NCBI GenBank assembly: GCA_019751575.1
Contig: JAIENF010000050.1
Location: 1-10,515, forward strand
DNA: 10,515 nt
Direction of reading: 5' to 3'
Source of the DNA: Burkholderiales bacterium
Lineage (GTDB): Bacteria; Pseudomonadota; Gammaproteobacteria; Burkholderiales; CAIKXV01
This document shows, piece by piece, positions 1 through 7,001 of this stretch (position 1 is its first letter; each line of letters starts with the position of its first letter). The notes under the pieces are model-generated. The model was not told where the DNA came from. It saw only the letters and a program-made list of their open reading frames with translations, and searched no databases. A program made the translations under genes and the position numbers.

Positions 1-1
1 G

Positions 2-1489
2 ATCACGCGCATCACCAGCGATGCCGGCAGCGTCGAGCCGGCCCTCTGGTCCCTCGGATACGTGGCGACCGCGGCCTGCGGCGTGGTGATCGCGCTCGGC
101 CTGCTGCTCTGGAGCGACTGGCGCCTGGCGCTGGTCGGGATCGCGCTGCTGCCACTGGCGCTGATCGGCCCGCGTTTCCTCACCCCGCTGGCGGCACGCG
201 AGAGCTATGCGGCGAAGACCGCGGTGGGCGGGCTGGCCACCCACCTGCAGGAGAACCTCGCCAACCAGATCGTGCTGCGCGTGTTCGGCCTCGGCCCGGT
301 CGCGTCCCGCCGCTTCGATGCGCACAACCAGCGCATCATCACCGCATCGTTGCGCTACAACGTGTTCAGCTATTTCAGCCACCGCGTGCCCTGGATCGCG
401 ATCGAGCTGATCGACCTCGTCGTGCTCGCGCTGGGCTGCTGGATGGTGGTGCGCGGGGACATGACGCCGGGCGGGCTGATCGCGTTCTACCTGCTGTTCT
501 CCAGCCTGGCGACGCATACCTACTCGCTCACTGCCGCGATGCCGGGGTTGATCGGCGCGTCCGCGGGCATGCGCCGCATCTCGGAGCTGCTCGGCATGCA
601 GGCCGAGACGCCGTCCGCGGAGCCGGGCGTCCTGCCGCCGGCGCGCGCGTCGGCGGCCGGTGGAGCGCGTGCCGGACGGCTGGAGCGACCGCCGTCGATG
701 CGTTTCGAACAGGTGAGCTTCCGCTATCAGGTCGACCCCGCCCACGCGGCCGCGCAGTCGCCGCCCGGCGCGACCGACGGGGATGCCGTGCAGGTCGTCC
801 CGTCCGACCAGTTGAGCGAGGCTTCATTCGAGATTGCCGCCGGTTGCATGACGGCGTTCGTCGGGTCGAGCGGTTCGGGCAAGAGCACGGCGTTGCAGCT
901 GCTGCTCGGCCTGCAGCGTCCGCGCACCGGACGCGTGCTTCTCGATGGCATCGATCTCGCGCAGGTCGAACTGCAGGACTACTGGTCGGGTACGAGTGCG
1001 GTGTTCCAGGACAGCCTGCTGTTCAACACCACGATCGCGGAGAACATCCGCGCCGGCTGCCTGGACGCGAGCGATGGCCAGGTCGCGGCTGCGGCGCATG
1101 CAGCGGGCATCGGCGCCTGGATCGACACCCTGCCCGACGGCTACGCGACGATCGTCGCCGGCGATACCTGCTCGGGCGGGCAGCGGCAGCGCATCGCGAT
1201 CGCGCGCGCACTGGTGCGCGATCCGCTGCTGCTGGTGCTCGATGAACCGACCAGCGCGCTCGATCCGTCCACCGGCCGTGCGGTGATGCAGACGCTGCTC
1301 GACGTATCGGGTGGACGCACTTCGGTGCTGGTCACCCACCAGCTGCGCGACGCTGCGCGTGCCGACCGGATCGTCGTGTTCGATCGCGCGCGGGTCGTCG
1401 AGGCCGGCACCCACGCAGAGCTGCTTGCCATCGGTGGCGTCTATGCCGGGCTCTGGTCCCAGCAGGAGCAGCGGGCGCTTCCGTCCTAG
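2..1489 (+). CDS. ABC transporter, fused permease/ATPase (exporter type), 5' end cut by window
   Basis: The reading frame is open from base 2, so the true start lies upstream; the GTG at 62 is internal, because the residues before it (ITRITSDAGSVEPALW) already fit an ABC exporter membrane domain. 495 residues are visible. The first ~195 carry the end of a type-1 exporter transmembrane domain, with hydrophobic segments at about bases 62-180 and 400-520. A Pro/Ala/Gly-rich linker (about 603-690) follows, then the nucleotide-binding domain: Tyr of the A-loop at 725, Walker A GSSGSGKST at 863-889, Q-loop (VFQD) near 1000, signature CSGGQ at 1169-1183 (Cys replaces the usual Leu), Walker B LLLVLDEP at 1226-1249 and the H-loop histidine at 1337. 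It should hydrolyse ATP in the inner membrane to export a substrate, as a dimer or with a partner half-transporter. The cargo cannot be inferred. A 27-residue stretch between A-loop and second beta strand is longer than usual. Its stop overlaps that of yaeQ. Confidence 0.93.
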   Translation: MTRITSDAGSVEPALWSLGYVATAACGVVIALGLLLWSDWRLALVGIALLPLALIGPRFLTPLAARESYAAKTAVGGLATHLQENLANQIVLRVFGLGPVASRRFDAHNQRIITASLRYNVFSYFSHRVPWIAIELIDLVVLALGCWMVVRGDMTPGGLIAFYLLFSSLATHTYSLTAAMPGLIGASAGMRRISELLGMQAETPSAEPGVLPPARASAAGGARAGRLERPPSMRFEQVSFRYQVDPAHAAAQSPPGATDGDAVQVVPSDQLSEASFEIAAGCMTAFVGSSGSGKSTALQLLLGLQRPRTGRVLLDGIDLAQVELQDYWSGTSAVFQDSLLFNTTIAENIRAGCLDASDGQVAAAAHAAGIGAWIDTLPDGYATIVAGDTCSGGQRQRIAIARALVRDPLLLVLDEPTSALDPSTGRAVMQTLLDVSGGRTSVLVTHQLRDAARADRIVVFDRARVVEAGTHAELLAIGGVYAGLWSQQEQRALPS

Positions 1490-2043
1490 CGGCCCATGCG
1501 GCTGGTGGGCGCCTTCAGCAGCACCCGCTCGACGACGACCGACGTCGACTCGTCGGAGAACGTGACGTCGCCTTCCTGGACGAGGCACTGCAGCTGCATC
1601 GACCGTTTCGCCAGCGCGGCCAGCGCCTGGCTGGTCGCCTGCGGCAGCTTCCATGCCGACAGGGAGTCGATCTGGGCGCAGGTGCCGGCCGCGTCTGCCC
1701 ACCAGAGGTCGGCGCCGCGGCCATAGGCGTATACCATCACGGTGGTGCTGCGGCCGGCTGCCTTTCGCAACAGCCGCGGCTCCGGCAAGCCGGCCTCGAT
1801 CCACAGCCTGATCGAACCGGTGAGGTCCTTGATCCAGAGCGAAGGTTCGTCCTGCGCGCTGACATCACCCGCGAAGGCCAGTGCCTCGTCGGCGTTCAAT
1901 GCGAACGCGAGGAGGCGGACCATCATGCGTTCGTCGGTTTCGGACGGATGGCGGGCCAGCGTGAGTGAATGGGTGCCGTAGTAGTGCCGGTCGAGGTCGC
2001 TGACCTGCAGTTCTGCCTTGAACACCGTGGACTTCAGCGCCAT
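1486..2043 (-). CDS. yaeQ: YaeQ family protein (PD-(D/E)XK nuclease-like fold)
   Basis: 185 residues, close to the 181 of E. coli YaeQ. The start MALKSTVFK matches the family N-terminus, and GAAGG sits about 7 bases before the ATG at 2043. The frame extends 15 codons further to an ATG at 2088, but that extension is not family-like. Visible family landmarks are [19 protein letters not shown] (residues 27-45), the DEP...LWI segment (65-71), LWIEAGLPE (80-88) with the following Lys94, VMVYAYG (102-108) and LWWAD (113-117). Structures of homologues show a nuclease-like PD-(D/E)XK core. Its cellular substrate is not established, and an old report of a role as an RfaH suppressor is not secure. It is convergent with the ABC exporter gene, sharing a CTAG stop, and divergent from the phosphoketolase gene, with 176 bases between start codons. 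Confidence 0.93.
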   Translation of the reverse strand: MALKSTVFKAELQVSDLDRHYYGTHSLTLARHPSETDERMMVRLLAFALNADEALAFAGDVSAQDEPSLWIKDLTGSIRLWIEAGLPEPRLLRKAAGRSTTVMVYAYGRGADLWWADAAGTCAQIDSLSAWKLPQATSQALAALAKRSMQLQCLVQEGDVTFSDESTSVVVERVLLKAPTSRMGR

Positions 2044-2100
2044 CGGGGAACCTTCATCTGCGAACCACCCTCGAAGTGGAACGTGCATGGGTGAGGACGT

Positions 2101-2118
2101 GGTCCAGTTGCATGGACC
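2101..2118. promoter_or_regulatory. Inverted repeat in the yaeQ/phosphoketolase divergent upstream region
   Basis: GGTCCA-gttgca-TGGACC is a perfect 6-bp inverted repeat with a 6-base spacer, lying 58 bases upstream of the yaeQ start and 102 bases upstream of the phosphoketolase start. On the minus strand a CATAAT hexamer (bases 2133-2128) could be the -10 box for yaeQ, placing the repeat at or just after its transcription start, where a repressor would act. No convincing -35 box was found for either direction. The rest of 2044-2219 is GC-rich and shows nothing else recognisable. The symmetry is seen; the operator role is inferred. Confidence 0.3.
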
Positions 2119-2219
2119 GGGTCCCCGATTATGCGGCCGATGCTGCAGCGGCGCGGCGGCGGTGGTGCGGCGCGGGCCCGTTCGTTGCTGCAGTCCCCCT
2201 TTTCATCCGAGGCAATCCG

Positions 2220-4658
2220 ATGGCACCGACGCCCGAAGCAACCCCCCGGCATGGCATCGAGGCCCCCTCGCGGGATGAACTCGCGCTGATCGATGCGTGG
2301 TGGCGGGCCGCCAACTACCTCTCGGTCGGGCAGATCTACCTGCTCGACAATCCGCTGCTGCGCGAGCCGCTGTCGCTCGAGCACGTGAAGCCGCGGCTGC
2401 TCGGGCACTGGGGTACCACGCCCGGCCTGAACTTCCTGTGGGTGCACCTGAACCGGGTGATCCGCCGCCACGACGTGGACATGATCTTCATCGCGGGGCC
2501 CGGCCATGGCGGCCCTGCGCTGGTGGCCAGCACCTGGCTCGAGGGCAGCTACAGCGAGCACTACCCCGACATGACGCGCGATGCCGACGGCATGGCCCGG
2601 CTGTTCCGCCAGTTCTCCTTCCCCGGCGGCATCGGCAGCCATGCCACGCCCGAGGTCCCCGGCTCGATCCATGAAGGCGGCGAACTCGGCTATGCGCTCT
2701 CGCATGCGTTCGGCGCGGCGTTCGACAACCCGGGCCTGGTGGTCGCCTGCGTGATCGGCGACGGCGAGGCGGAGACCGGGCCGCTCGCGGCCGCCTGGCA
2801 TTCGAACAAGTTCCTCGACCCGGTACGCGATGGCGCCGTGCTGCCGATCCTCCACCTCAACGGCTACAAGATCGCGAACCCGACCCTCCTCGCCCGCATC
2901 CCGCCGGCGGAACTCGACAGCCTGCTCACCGGCTACGGCTACGAGCCGTTCCATGTCGAAGGCAGCGATCCGTTCGAGATGCATGGCGCGATGGCGGCCA
3001 CCCTCGAGGTCGTGCTCGAACGCATCCGTGCGATCCAGGCGCACGCCCGCGCGAGGACGCAGTCGGAGCGTCCGCGCTGGCCGATGATCGTGCTGCGCAG
3101 CCCGAAGGGATGGACCGGCCCGAAGGAGATCGACGGCCTGAAGACCGAAGGCCACTGGCGCTCGCACCAGGTGCCGTTCTCGGACCCGCGCAGCAACCCG
3201 GAGCACCTGCACCTGCTGGAGCAGTGGATGAAGAGCTACCGGCCGGAGGAACTGTTCGACGCGAAGGGCTGCCCGATGCCATCCCTGCTGTCGCTCGCGC
3301 CGTCCGGCCTGCGCCGCATGGGCTGCAACCCGCATGCCAATGGCGGCGGCCTGCTCCGCGAACTGTGCCTGCCCGACTTCCGGGACCATGCGGTGGCGGT
3401 GCCTGCACCCGGCGGCGCGCTGGCCGAGCCCACGCGGGTGATGGGCGGCTTCCTGCGCGACACGATGCGGCTGAACGCAGGCGCGCGCAACTTCCGCGTT
3501 GTCGGGCCGGACGAGACCGCCTCGAACCGGCTCGGTGCGCTGTTCGAAGTGACAGGGCGTGCCTGGATGGCGCAGACGCTTCCCGAGGACACCTTCCTCG
3601 CGCAGGACGGACGGGTGATGGAGATCCTCTCAGAGCACACCTGCCAGGGCTGGCTCGAAGGCTACCTGCTGACCGGCCGGCATGGCCTGTTCTCGTGCTA
3701 CGAAGCCTTCATCCACATCGTCGATTCGATGTTCAACCAGCACGCGAAGTGGCTGAAGGTGGCGGGCGAGGTGCCCTGGCGGCGGCCGATCGCATCGCTG
3801 AACATCCTGCTCACCTCGCATGTCTGGCAGCAGGACCACAACGGCTTCTCGCACCAGGACCCCGGCTTCATCGACCATGTGGTGAACAAGAAGGCGAGCA
3901 TGATCCGGGTCTACCTGCCGCCGGACGCGAACACGCTGCTGCATGTGACCGACCGGTGCCTGCGCTCGCGCAACCGGGTGAACGTGATCGTGTCCGGCAA
4001 GCAGCTGCAGGCGCAGTGGCTGGACATGGACGACGCGATCCGCCATTGCAGCGCCGGCATCGGCATGTGGCGGTGGGCCAGCAACGACGGGGCGAGCGAC
4101 GACCGGGCAGGCAGCAACGACAGCGGCGATCCCGACGTGGTGATGGCCTGCGCCGGCGACGTGCCGACGCTGGAGACGCTCGCCGCGGTCGACCTGCTGC
4201 GCACCCACCTGCCGTCGCTCAAGGTGCGCGTGGTGAACGTGGTCGACCTGATGACGCTGCAGGACAGCAGCGAACATCCGGACGGCCTCGAGGACCATGA
4301 ATTCGATTCGCTGTTCACCACCGACCGGCCCGTGGTGTTCGCCTACCACGGCTATCCGTGGCTGATCCATCGCCTGACCTATCGCCGCACCAACCATGCG
4401 AACCTGCATGTGCGCGGCTACAAGGAGGAAGGGACGACCACCACGCCGTTCGACATGGTGGTGCGCAACGACCTCGACCGCTTCCACCTGGTGATGGACG
4501 TGATCGACCGCGTGCCGTCGCTCGGCTACCGGGCGGCACACCTGCGGCAGTGGGCGCGCGACCGGCTGGTCGAACACCATGCGTACATCCGCGAGCACGG
4601 ACAGGACATGCCCGCGATCCGCGACTGGAAGTGGCCGGGACCGGCCGTCACTCGATGA
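2220..4658 (+). CDS. xfp: Xylulose-5-phosphate/fructose-6-phosphate phosphoketolase
   Basis: 812 residues, the usual length of the family. This thiamine-diphosphate enzyme splits xylulose-5-P (and often fructose-6-P) with phosphate into acetyl phosphate plus glyceraldehyde-3-P or erythrose-4-P, in the cytoplasm. Start chosen at ATG 2220: GAGG lies 7 bases upstream, and homology begins within the next ~20 residues at [21 protein letters not shown]. The open frame back to ATG 2076 gives 48 residues without family character. Key features: [11 protein letters not shown] with His63, GPGHGG with His96, GGIGSH with His141, the thiamine-diphosphate/Mg motif GDGEAETGP (180-188) with Asn214 in [22 protein letters not shown] with Glu480, [13 protein letters not shown] (537-549), and the conserved C-terminal [15 protein letters not shown] (709-723) and [14 protein letters not shown] (733-746). 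Residues 621-637 are a Ser/Asn/Asp/Gly-rich insertion before [11 protein letters not shown]. No acetate kinase or phosphotransacetylase gene is in the window, so how acetyl phosphate is used is unknown here. Confidence 0.97.
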   Translation: MAPTPEATPRHGIEAPSRDELALIDAWWRAANYLSVGQIYLLDNPLLREPLSLEHVKPRLLGHWGTTPGLNFLWVHLNRVIRRHDVDMIFIAGPGHGGPALVASTWLEGSYSEHYPDMTRDADGMARLFRQFSFPGGIGSHATPEVPGSIHEGGELGYALSHAFGAAFDNPGLVVACVIGDGEAETGPLAAAWHSNKFLDPVRDGAVLPILHLNGYKIANPTLLARIPPAELDSLLTGYGYEPFHVEGSDPFEMHGAMAATLEVVLERIRAIQAHARARTQSERPRWPMIVLRSPKGWTGPKEIDGLKTEGHWRSHQVPFSDPRSNPEHLHLLEQWMKSYRPEELFDAKGCPMPSLLSLAPSGLRRMGCNPHANGGGLLRELCLPDFRDHAVAVPAPGGALAEPTRVMGGFLRDTMRLNAGARNFRVVGPDETASNRLGALFEVTGRAWMAQTLPEDTFLAQDGRVMEILSEHTCQGWLEGYLLTGRHGLFSCYEAFIHIVDSMFNQHAKWLKVAGEVPWRRPIASLNILLTSHVWQQDHNGFSHQDPGFIDHVVNKKASMIRVYLPPDANTLLHVTDRCLRSRNRVNVIVSGKQLQAQWLDMDDAIRHCSAGIGMWRWASNDGASDDRAGSNDSGDPDVVMACAGDVPTLETLAAVDLLRTHLPSLKVRVVNVVDLMTLQDSSEHPDGLEDHEFDSLFTTDRPVVFAYHGYPWLIHRLTYRRTNHANLHVRGYKEEGTTTTPFDMVVRNDLDRFHLVMDVIDRVPSLGYRAAHLRQWARDRLVEHHAYIREHGQDMPAIRDWKWPGPAVTR

Positions 4659-4684
4659 AGCGCACCTGCCCGGCAAGGCGGGCC

Positions 4685-4727
4685 AAAAACGACGAAGGCC
4701 ACCGCCCGCCAGGGGGTGGCCTTCGTC
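4685..4727 (-). terminator. Rho-independent terminator of the minus-strand cluster, in the convergent gap after phosphoketolase
   Basis: A perfect 13-bp stem pairs 4691-4703 (GACGAAGGCCACC) with 4715-4727. The 11-base loop can fold further through CCC/GGG. Read on the minus strand the hairpin is followed by TTTTT (AAAAA at 4685-4689 on the plus strand), which is the classic intrinsic terminator for the receptor gene ending at 4743. On the plus strand no T run follows, so it would be only a weak stop for phosphoketolase transcripts, though the hairpin lies 32 bases after that gene's stop codon. Confidence 0.85.
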
Positions 4728-4742
4728 CGGGTGCCGCTCGCG

Positions 4743-5762
4743 CTATTCCGCGACCAGTTTCGCCGCCTTCACCGCTGCGCGGAAGCTCTCGAACTCGGAG
4801 CGGATGAACTTGCCGAACTCTTCCGGCGTGCTGGTGACCGGGTCGGCGCCCGCGCGCACGATCAGCTCGCGCGTGTCAGGCTGCTTCATCACCTGCATCA
4901 TCAGCGAATAGAGCCGTTCGTTCACTGCCTTCGGCGTGCCGCGCGGGGTCATCATGCCTACCCAGCCGGTGGACTGGAAGCCGGGCAGCGCGCCTTCGCC
5001 CAGCGTCGGCAGGTCGGGCAGCTGGGTGCTTCGTGCGGTGCCGGCGGTGGCCAGTGCGCGCAGCTGGCCGGAGCGGATGAACGGGATGGTCGCCGCGATC
5101 GGCGTGAAGGTGAACTGCGACTCGTTCGCCACCACTGCACCGACGGATGCACCGCCCCCCTTGTAGGGCACATGGGTCGCCTCGGTGCGCGCGGCCAGCA
5201 TCAGCTGCACGCCCGCGAGGTGGCTCTGCGCGCCGGACCCGGCCGAGGCCATGTTGTACTTGCCCGGGTTCGCCCGGAGCAGCGCGATCAGTTCCTGCGC
5301 GGTCTTCACCGGCATGGACGGGTGCACGACGAGCACGTTCTGGGTCGTGCCGTAGAGCATGATCGGTTCGAAATCCTTGAAGATGTCGAAGCCGAGCTTG
5401 CGGTGCAGCTGCGGCGCGATCACGTGGTTGGCGGTGGAGGTCGCCATCAGCGTGTATCCGTCCGGCACCGCGCGTGCGGTGATCTCCATGCCGATGATGC
5501 CGCCGGCGCCCGGGCGGTTGTCCACGATGAACTGCTGGCCGACCGCTTCGCCGAGCTTCATCGACAGCACGCGGGCGAGCTGGTCGCTCGATGCACCCGG
5601 CCCGTTGGGGACGATCACGCGTACCGCGCGCTGGGGCCAGGTGGCTGCTGCTGCCTTGCCCTGTGCCAATGCCGGGCTGGCCAGCGAACCCACAGCGTTC
5701 AGTGCGGCAAACGCGCCGGTGGTCAGGATCGCCTTGCGGCGTCCGATATGCGACATGGACAT
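4743..5762 (-). CDS. Bug/TctC-family periplasmic substrate-binding protein (first copy)
   Basis: 339 residues, typical for the tripartite tricarboxylate receptor (Bug/TctC) family, which binds carboxylates in the periplasm and in complete systems hands them to the TctA/TctB membrane proteins. The signal peptide has a twin-arginine pair (GRRKAIL, residues 7-13), a hydrophobic core and a probable ALA/Q cleavage after residue 33. The lack of the full S-R-R-x-F-L-K pattern leaves Sec or Tat export open. Family motifs: WPQRAVRVIVPNGPGASSD (42-60), VDNRPGAGGIIG, PDGYTLMA, VPYKGGG and LPDLPTLGE. ATG 5762 was chosen because AGGAGG lies 9 bases upstream; a second ATG follows two codons later. It is the last gene of the minus-strand cluster, 134 bases after the dehydrogenase stop, and is followed by a strong intrinsic terminator. 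No TctA/TctB gene is visible. The ligand is unknown. Confidence 0.95.
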   Translation of the reverse strand: MSMSHIGRRKAILTTGAFAALNAVGSLASPALAQGKAAAATWPQRAVRVIVPNGPGASSDQLARVLSMKLGEAVGQQFIVDNRPGAGGIIGMEITARAVPDGYTLMATSTANHVIAPQLHRKLGFDIFKDFEPIMLYGTTQNVLVVHPSMPVKTAQELIALLRANPGKYNMASAGSGAQSHLAGVQLMLAARTEATHVPYKGGGASVGAVVANESQFTFTPIAATIPFIRSGQLRALATAGTARSTQLPDLPTLGEGALPGFQSTGWVGMMTPRGTPKAVNERLYSLMMQVMKQPDTRELIVRAGADPVTSTPEEFGKFIRSEFESFRAAVKAAKLVAE

Positions 5763-5838
5763 CGTGCTGCTCCTCCTGGGGAAGACTGCCGGATGGCCGT
5801 CCGCGTCATGCTGCGGCAGCCAGGGTCTGATTGATTGG

Positions 5839-5888
5839 GCGGGAAATTACCATAACGACGCACCTTGCGGCGCGGTAAACCTTCCCGC
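5839..5888. repeat. Imperfect inverted repeat between dehydrogenase and second receptor gene
   Basis: The arm 5839-5851 (GCGGGAA-A-TTACC) pairs with 5874-5888 (GGTAA-ACC-TTCCCGC), giving 7 plus 5 base pairs around a small internal loop, with a 22-base terminal loop. It lies in the 134-base gap between the dehydrogenase stop and the downstream receptor start on the minus strand. No T run follows on that strand, so it does not look like an intrinsic terminator. An RNA-processing or partial attenuation hairpin, or an operator for a local promoter, are possible. The gap is more AT-rich than its neighbours. A weak TTTACC (5879-5874) with TTATGG 18 bases on is the best, unconvincing, promoter candidate. 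Confidence 0.3.
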
Positions 5889-5896
5889 TTGAGGCG

Positions 5897-6973
5897 CTAT
5901 CGGCTGGCAGCCGAGACCGCGCGCGCGACGGCGTCGCCCATGGCCTGCGTGCTCGCGCTGCCACCGAGGTCGGGCGTCAGCTGCTTCGCCTCGGCGATCA
6001 CCTCGCTCATCGCCGCTTCGACCAGCGCCGCTGCGCGCGCGGCCTTCGGTTCGTTGCGCTTTCCGGACAGCCACTCGAACAGCAGCTTGCCCGACATGAT
6101 CATCGCGTACGGATTGGCGATGCCGCGGCCGGCGATGTCGGGCGCAGAGCCGTGCGTGGCCTGCGCCATCGCCAGCGTCTCGCTCGCATTCACGCCGGGC
6201 GCCAGTCCCAGCCCGCCGACCAGCCCGGCCGCCTGGTCGGTGAGGATGTCGCCGTAGAGGTTGGTGGTGACGATGGTGTCGTACTGCTGCGGCTTCATCA
6301 CCAGCTTCATCGCGAAGGTGTCGACGATCACTTCCTCGAACTCGACATCGGGGAAGCGCGCGGCGACCTTGCGGCATTCATCGGCGAACAGGCCGTCGCC
6401 ATACCGGTAGACCGTGTTCTTGTGGACGGCGGTCACCTTGCGCCGCGGGCGTCGGACGGCGGCCTCGAACGCCGCCTCCGCGATCAGGCGGCTCTTCAGC
6501 CGGGTGGTGACGCAGATACCGATCGCGCTGTCCTCGGTCGGCATGAACTCGCCGTAGCCCATGAACAGGTTGCCGTCGACCTTGAAGCCTTCCGTGGTCT
6601 CGCGCAGGAACAGCAGGTCGATGTCCTTGTGCACGGACGGCAGGTTCGGGTACGAGCGGAACGGCTTGCAGTTGGCGAACAGCCCGAAGTGCGTGCGGAA
6701 CAGCGGGTGCGGGTTGAGCCAGGTCGGGTCGCCTTTCGGATACTCGCGATGGCCGATCGGCCCGAGCACCCAGCCGTCGTAGGTGGCCAGCGTCTCGAGG
6801 GTGCCCGGCGGAATGGTGTGCCCGGCCGCGGCATGGTCGGCACGCGAGATCGGCATCGGCTTCCATTCGATCTGCAGGTCGACCGCGGCCGCAGCCTCGC
6901 GCATCACCTTCACGCATTCGGGGACGACTTCGCGTCCGATGTCGTCGCCTTCGAGTATCGCCAGTGTGAGCAT
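5897..6973 (-). CDS. Isocitrate/isopropylmalate dehydrogenase-family beta-decarboxylating oxidoreductase
   Basis: 358 residues, the normal length for NAD(P)-dependent beta-decarboxylating dehydrogenases (isopropylmalate, homoisocitrate, tartrate/malate type). These oxidise a 2-hydroxy acid carrying a beta-carboxylate and release CO2, using Mg2+ or Mn2+. Evidence: the LEGDDIG N-terminal variant of the usual PGDGIG, LRETTEG with Arg124, catalytic Lys185 in VHKNTV, metal-site aspartates Asp218 (VDTF), Asp242 and Asp246 in the family signature NLYGDILTDQAAG (238-250), and the cofactor loop HGSAPDIAGRGIANP (274-288). The segment normally reading RPE-x-GLL-x-LRK is replaced by HPLFRTHFGLFANCKPFR (89-106), so leucine biosynthesis is unlikely and the substrate is open. 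A tartrate, malate or alkylmalate derivative would suit the neighbourhood. Start ATG 6973 has only a modest GGAAG about 8 bases upstream. It begins 28 bases after the upstream receptor gene's stop, consistent with one transcript. Confidence 0.9.
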   Translation of the reverse strand: MLTLAILEGDDIGREVVPECVKVMREAAAAVDLQIEWKPMPISRADHAAAGHTIPPGTLETLATYDGWVLGPIGHREYPKGDPTWLNPHPLFRTHFGLFANCKPFRSYPNLPSVHKDIDLLFLRETTEGFKVDGNLFMGYGEFMPTEDSAIGICVTTRLKSRLIAEAAFEAAVRRPRRKVTAVHKNTVYRYGDGLFADECRKVAARFPDVEFEEVIVDTFAMKLVMKPQQYDTIVTTNLYGDILTDQAAGLVGGLGLAPGVNASETLAMAQATHGSAPDIAGRGIANPYAMIMSGKLLFEWLSGKRNEPKAARAAALVEAAMSEVIAEAKQLTPDLGGSASTQAMGDAVARAVSAASR

Positions 6974-7001
6974 CTGTCCCGCTTCCGTCTTCGATCCGCC
7001 T

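Noticed and set aside
824..1804. 326-codon minus-strand open frame across the exporter and yaeQ
   Set aside because: It overlaps the Walker A to H-loop coding region of the exporter and the 3' half of yaeQ in a different frame; low-complexity product.
2108..2132. Plus-strand TTGCAT...GATTAT as a sigma-70 promoter for phosphoketolase
   Set aside because: The spacing is only 13 bases, too short for a working sigma-70 promoter.
2076..2219. Upstream extension of the phosphoketolase start
   Set aside because: The 48 extra residues have no family similarity by eye, while ATG 2220 has a well-placed GAGG and yields the expected N-terminus.
2034..3389. 451-codon open frame on the minus strand
   Set aside because: Antisense to the start of the phosphoketolase and the yaeQ upstream region. 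Composition is shadow-like and no family motif is seen.
4716..5834. 372-codon open frame on the plus strand
   Set aside because: Antisense to the first Bug/TctC receptor, starting inside that gene's terminator hairpin. No recognisable domain.
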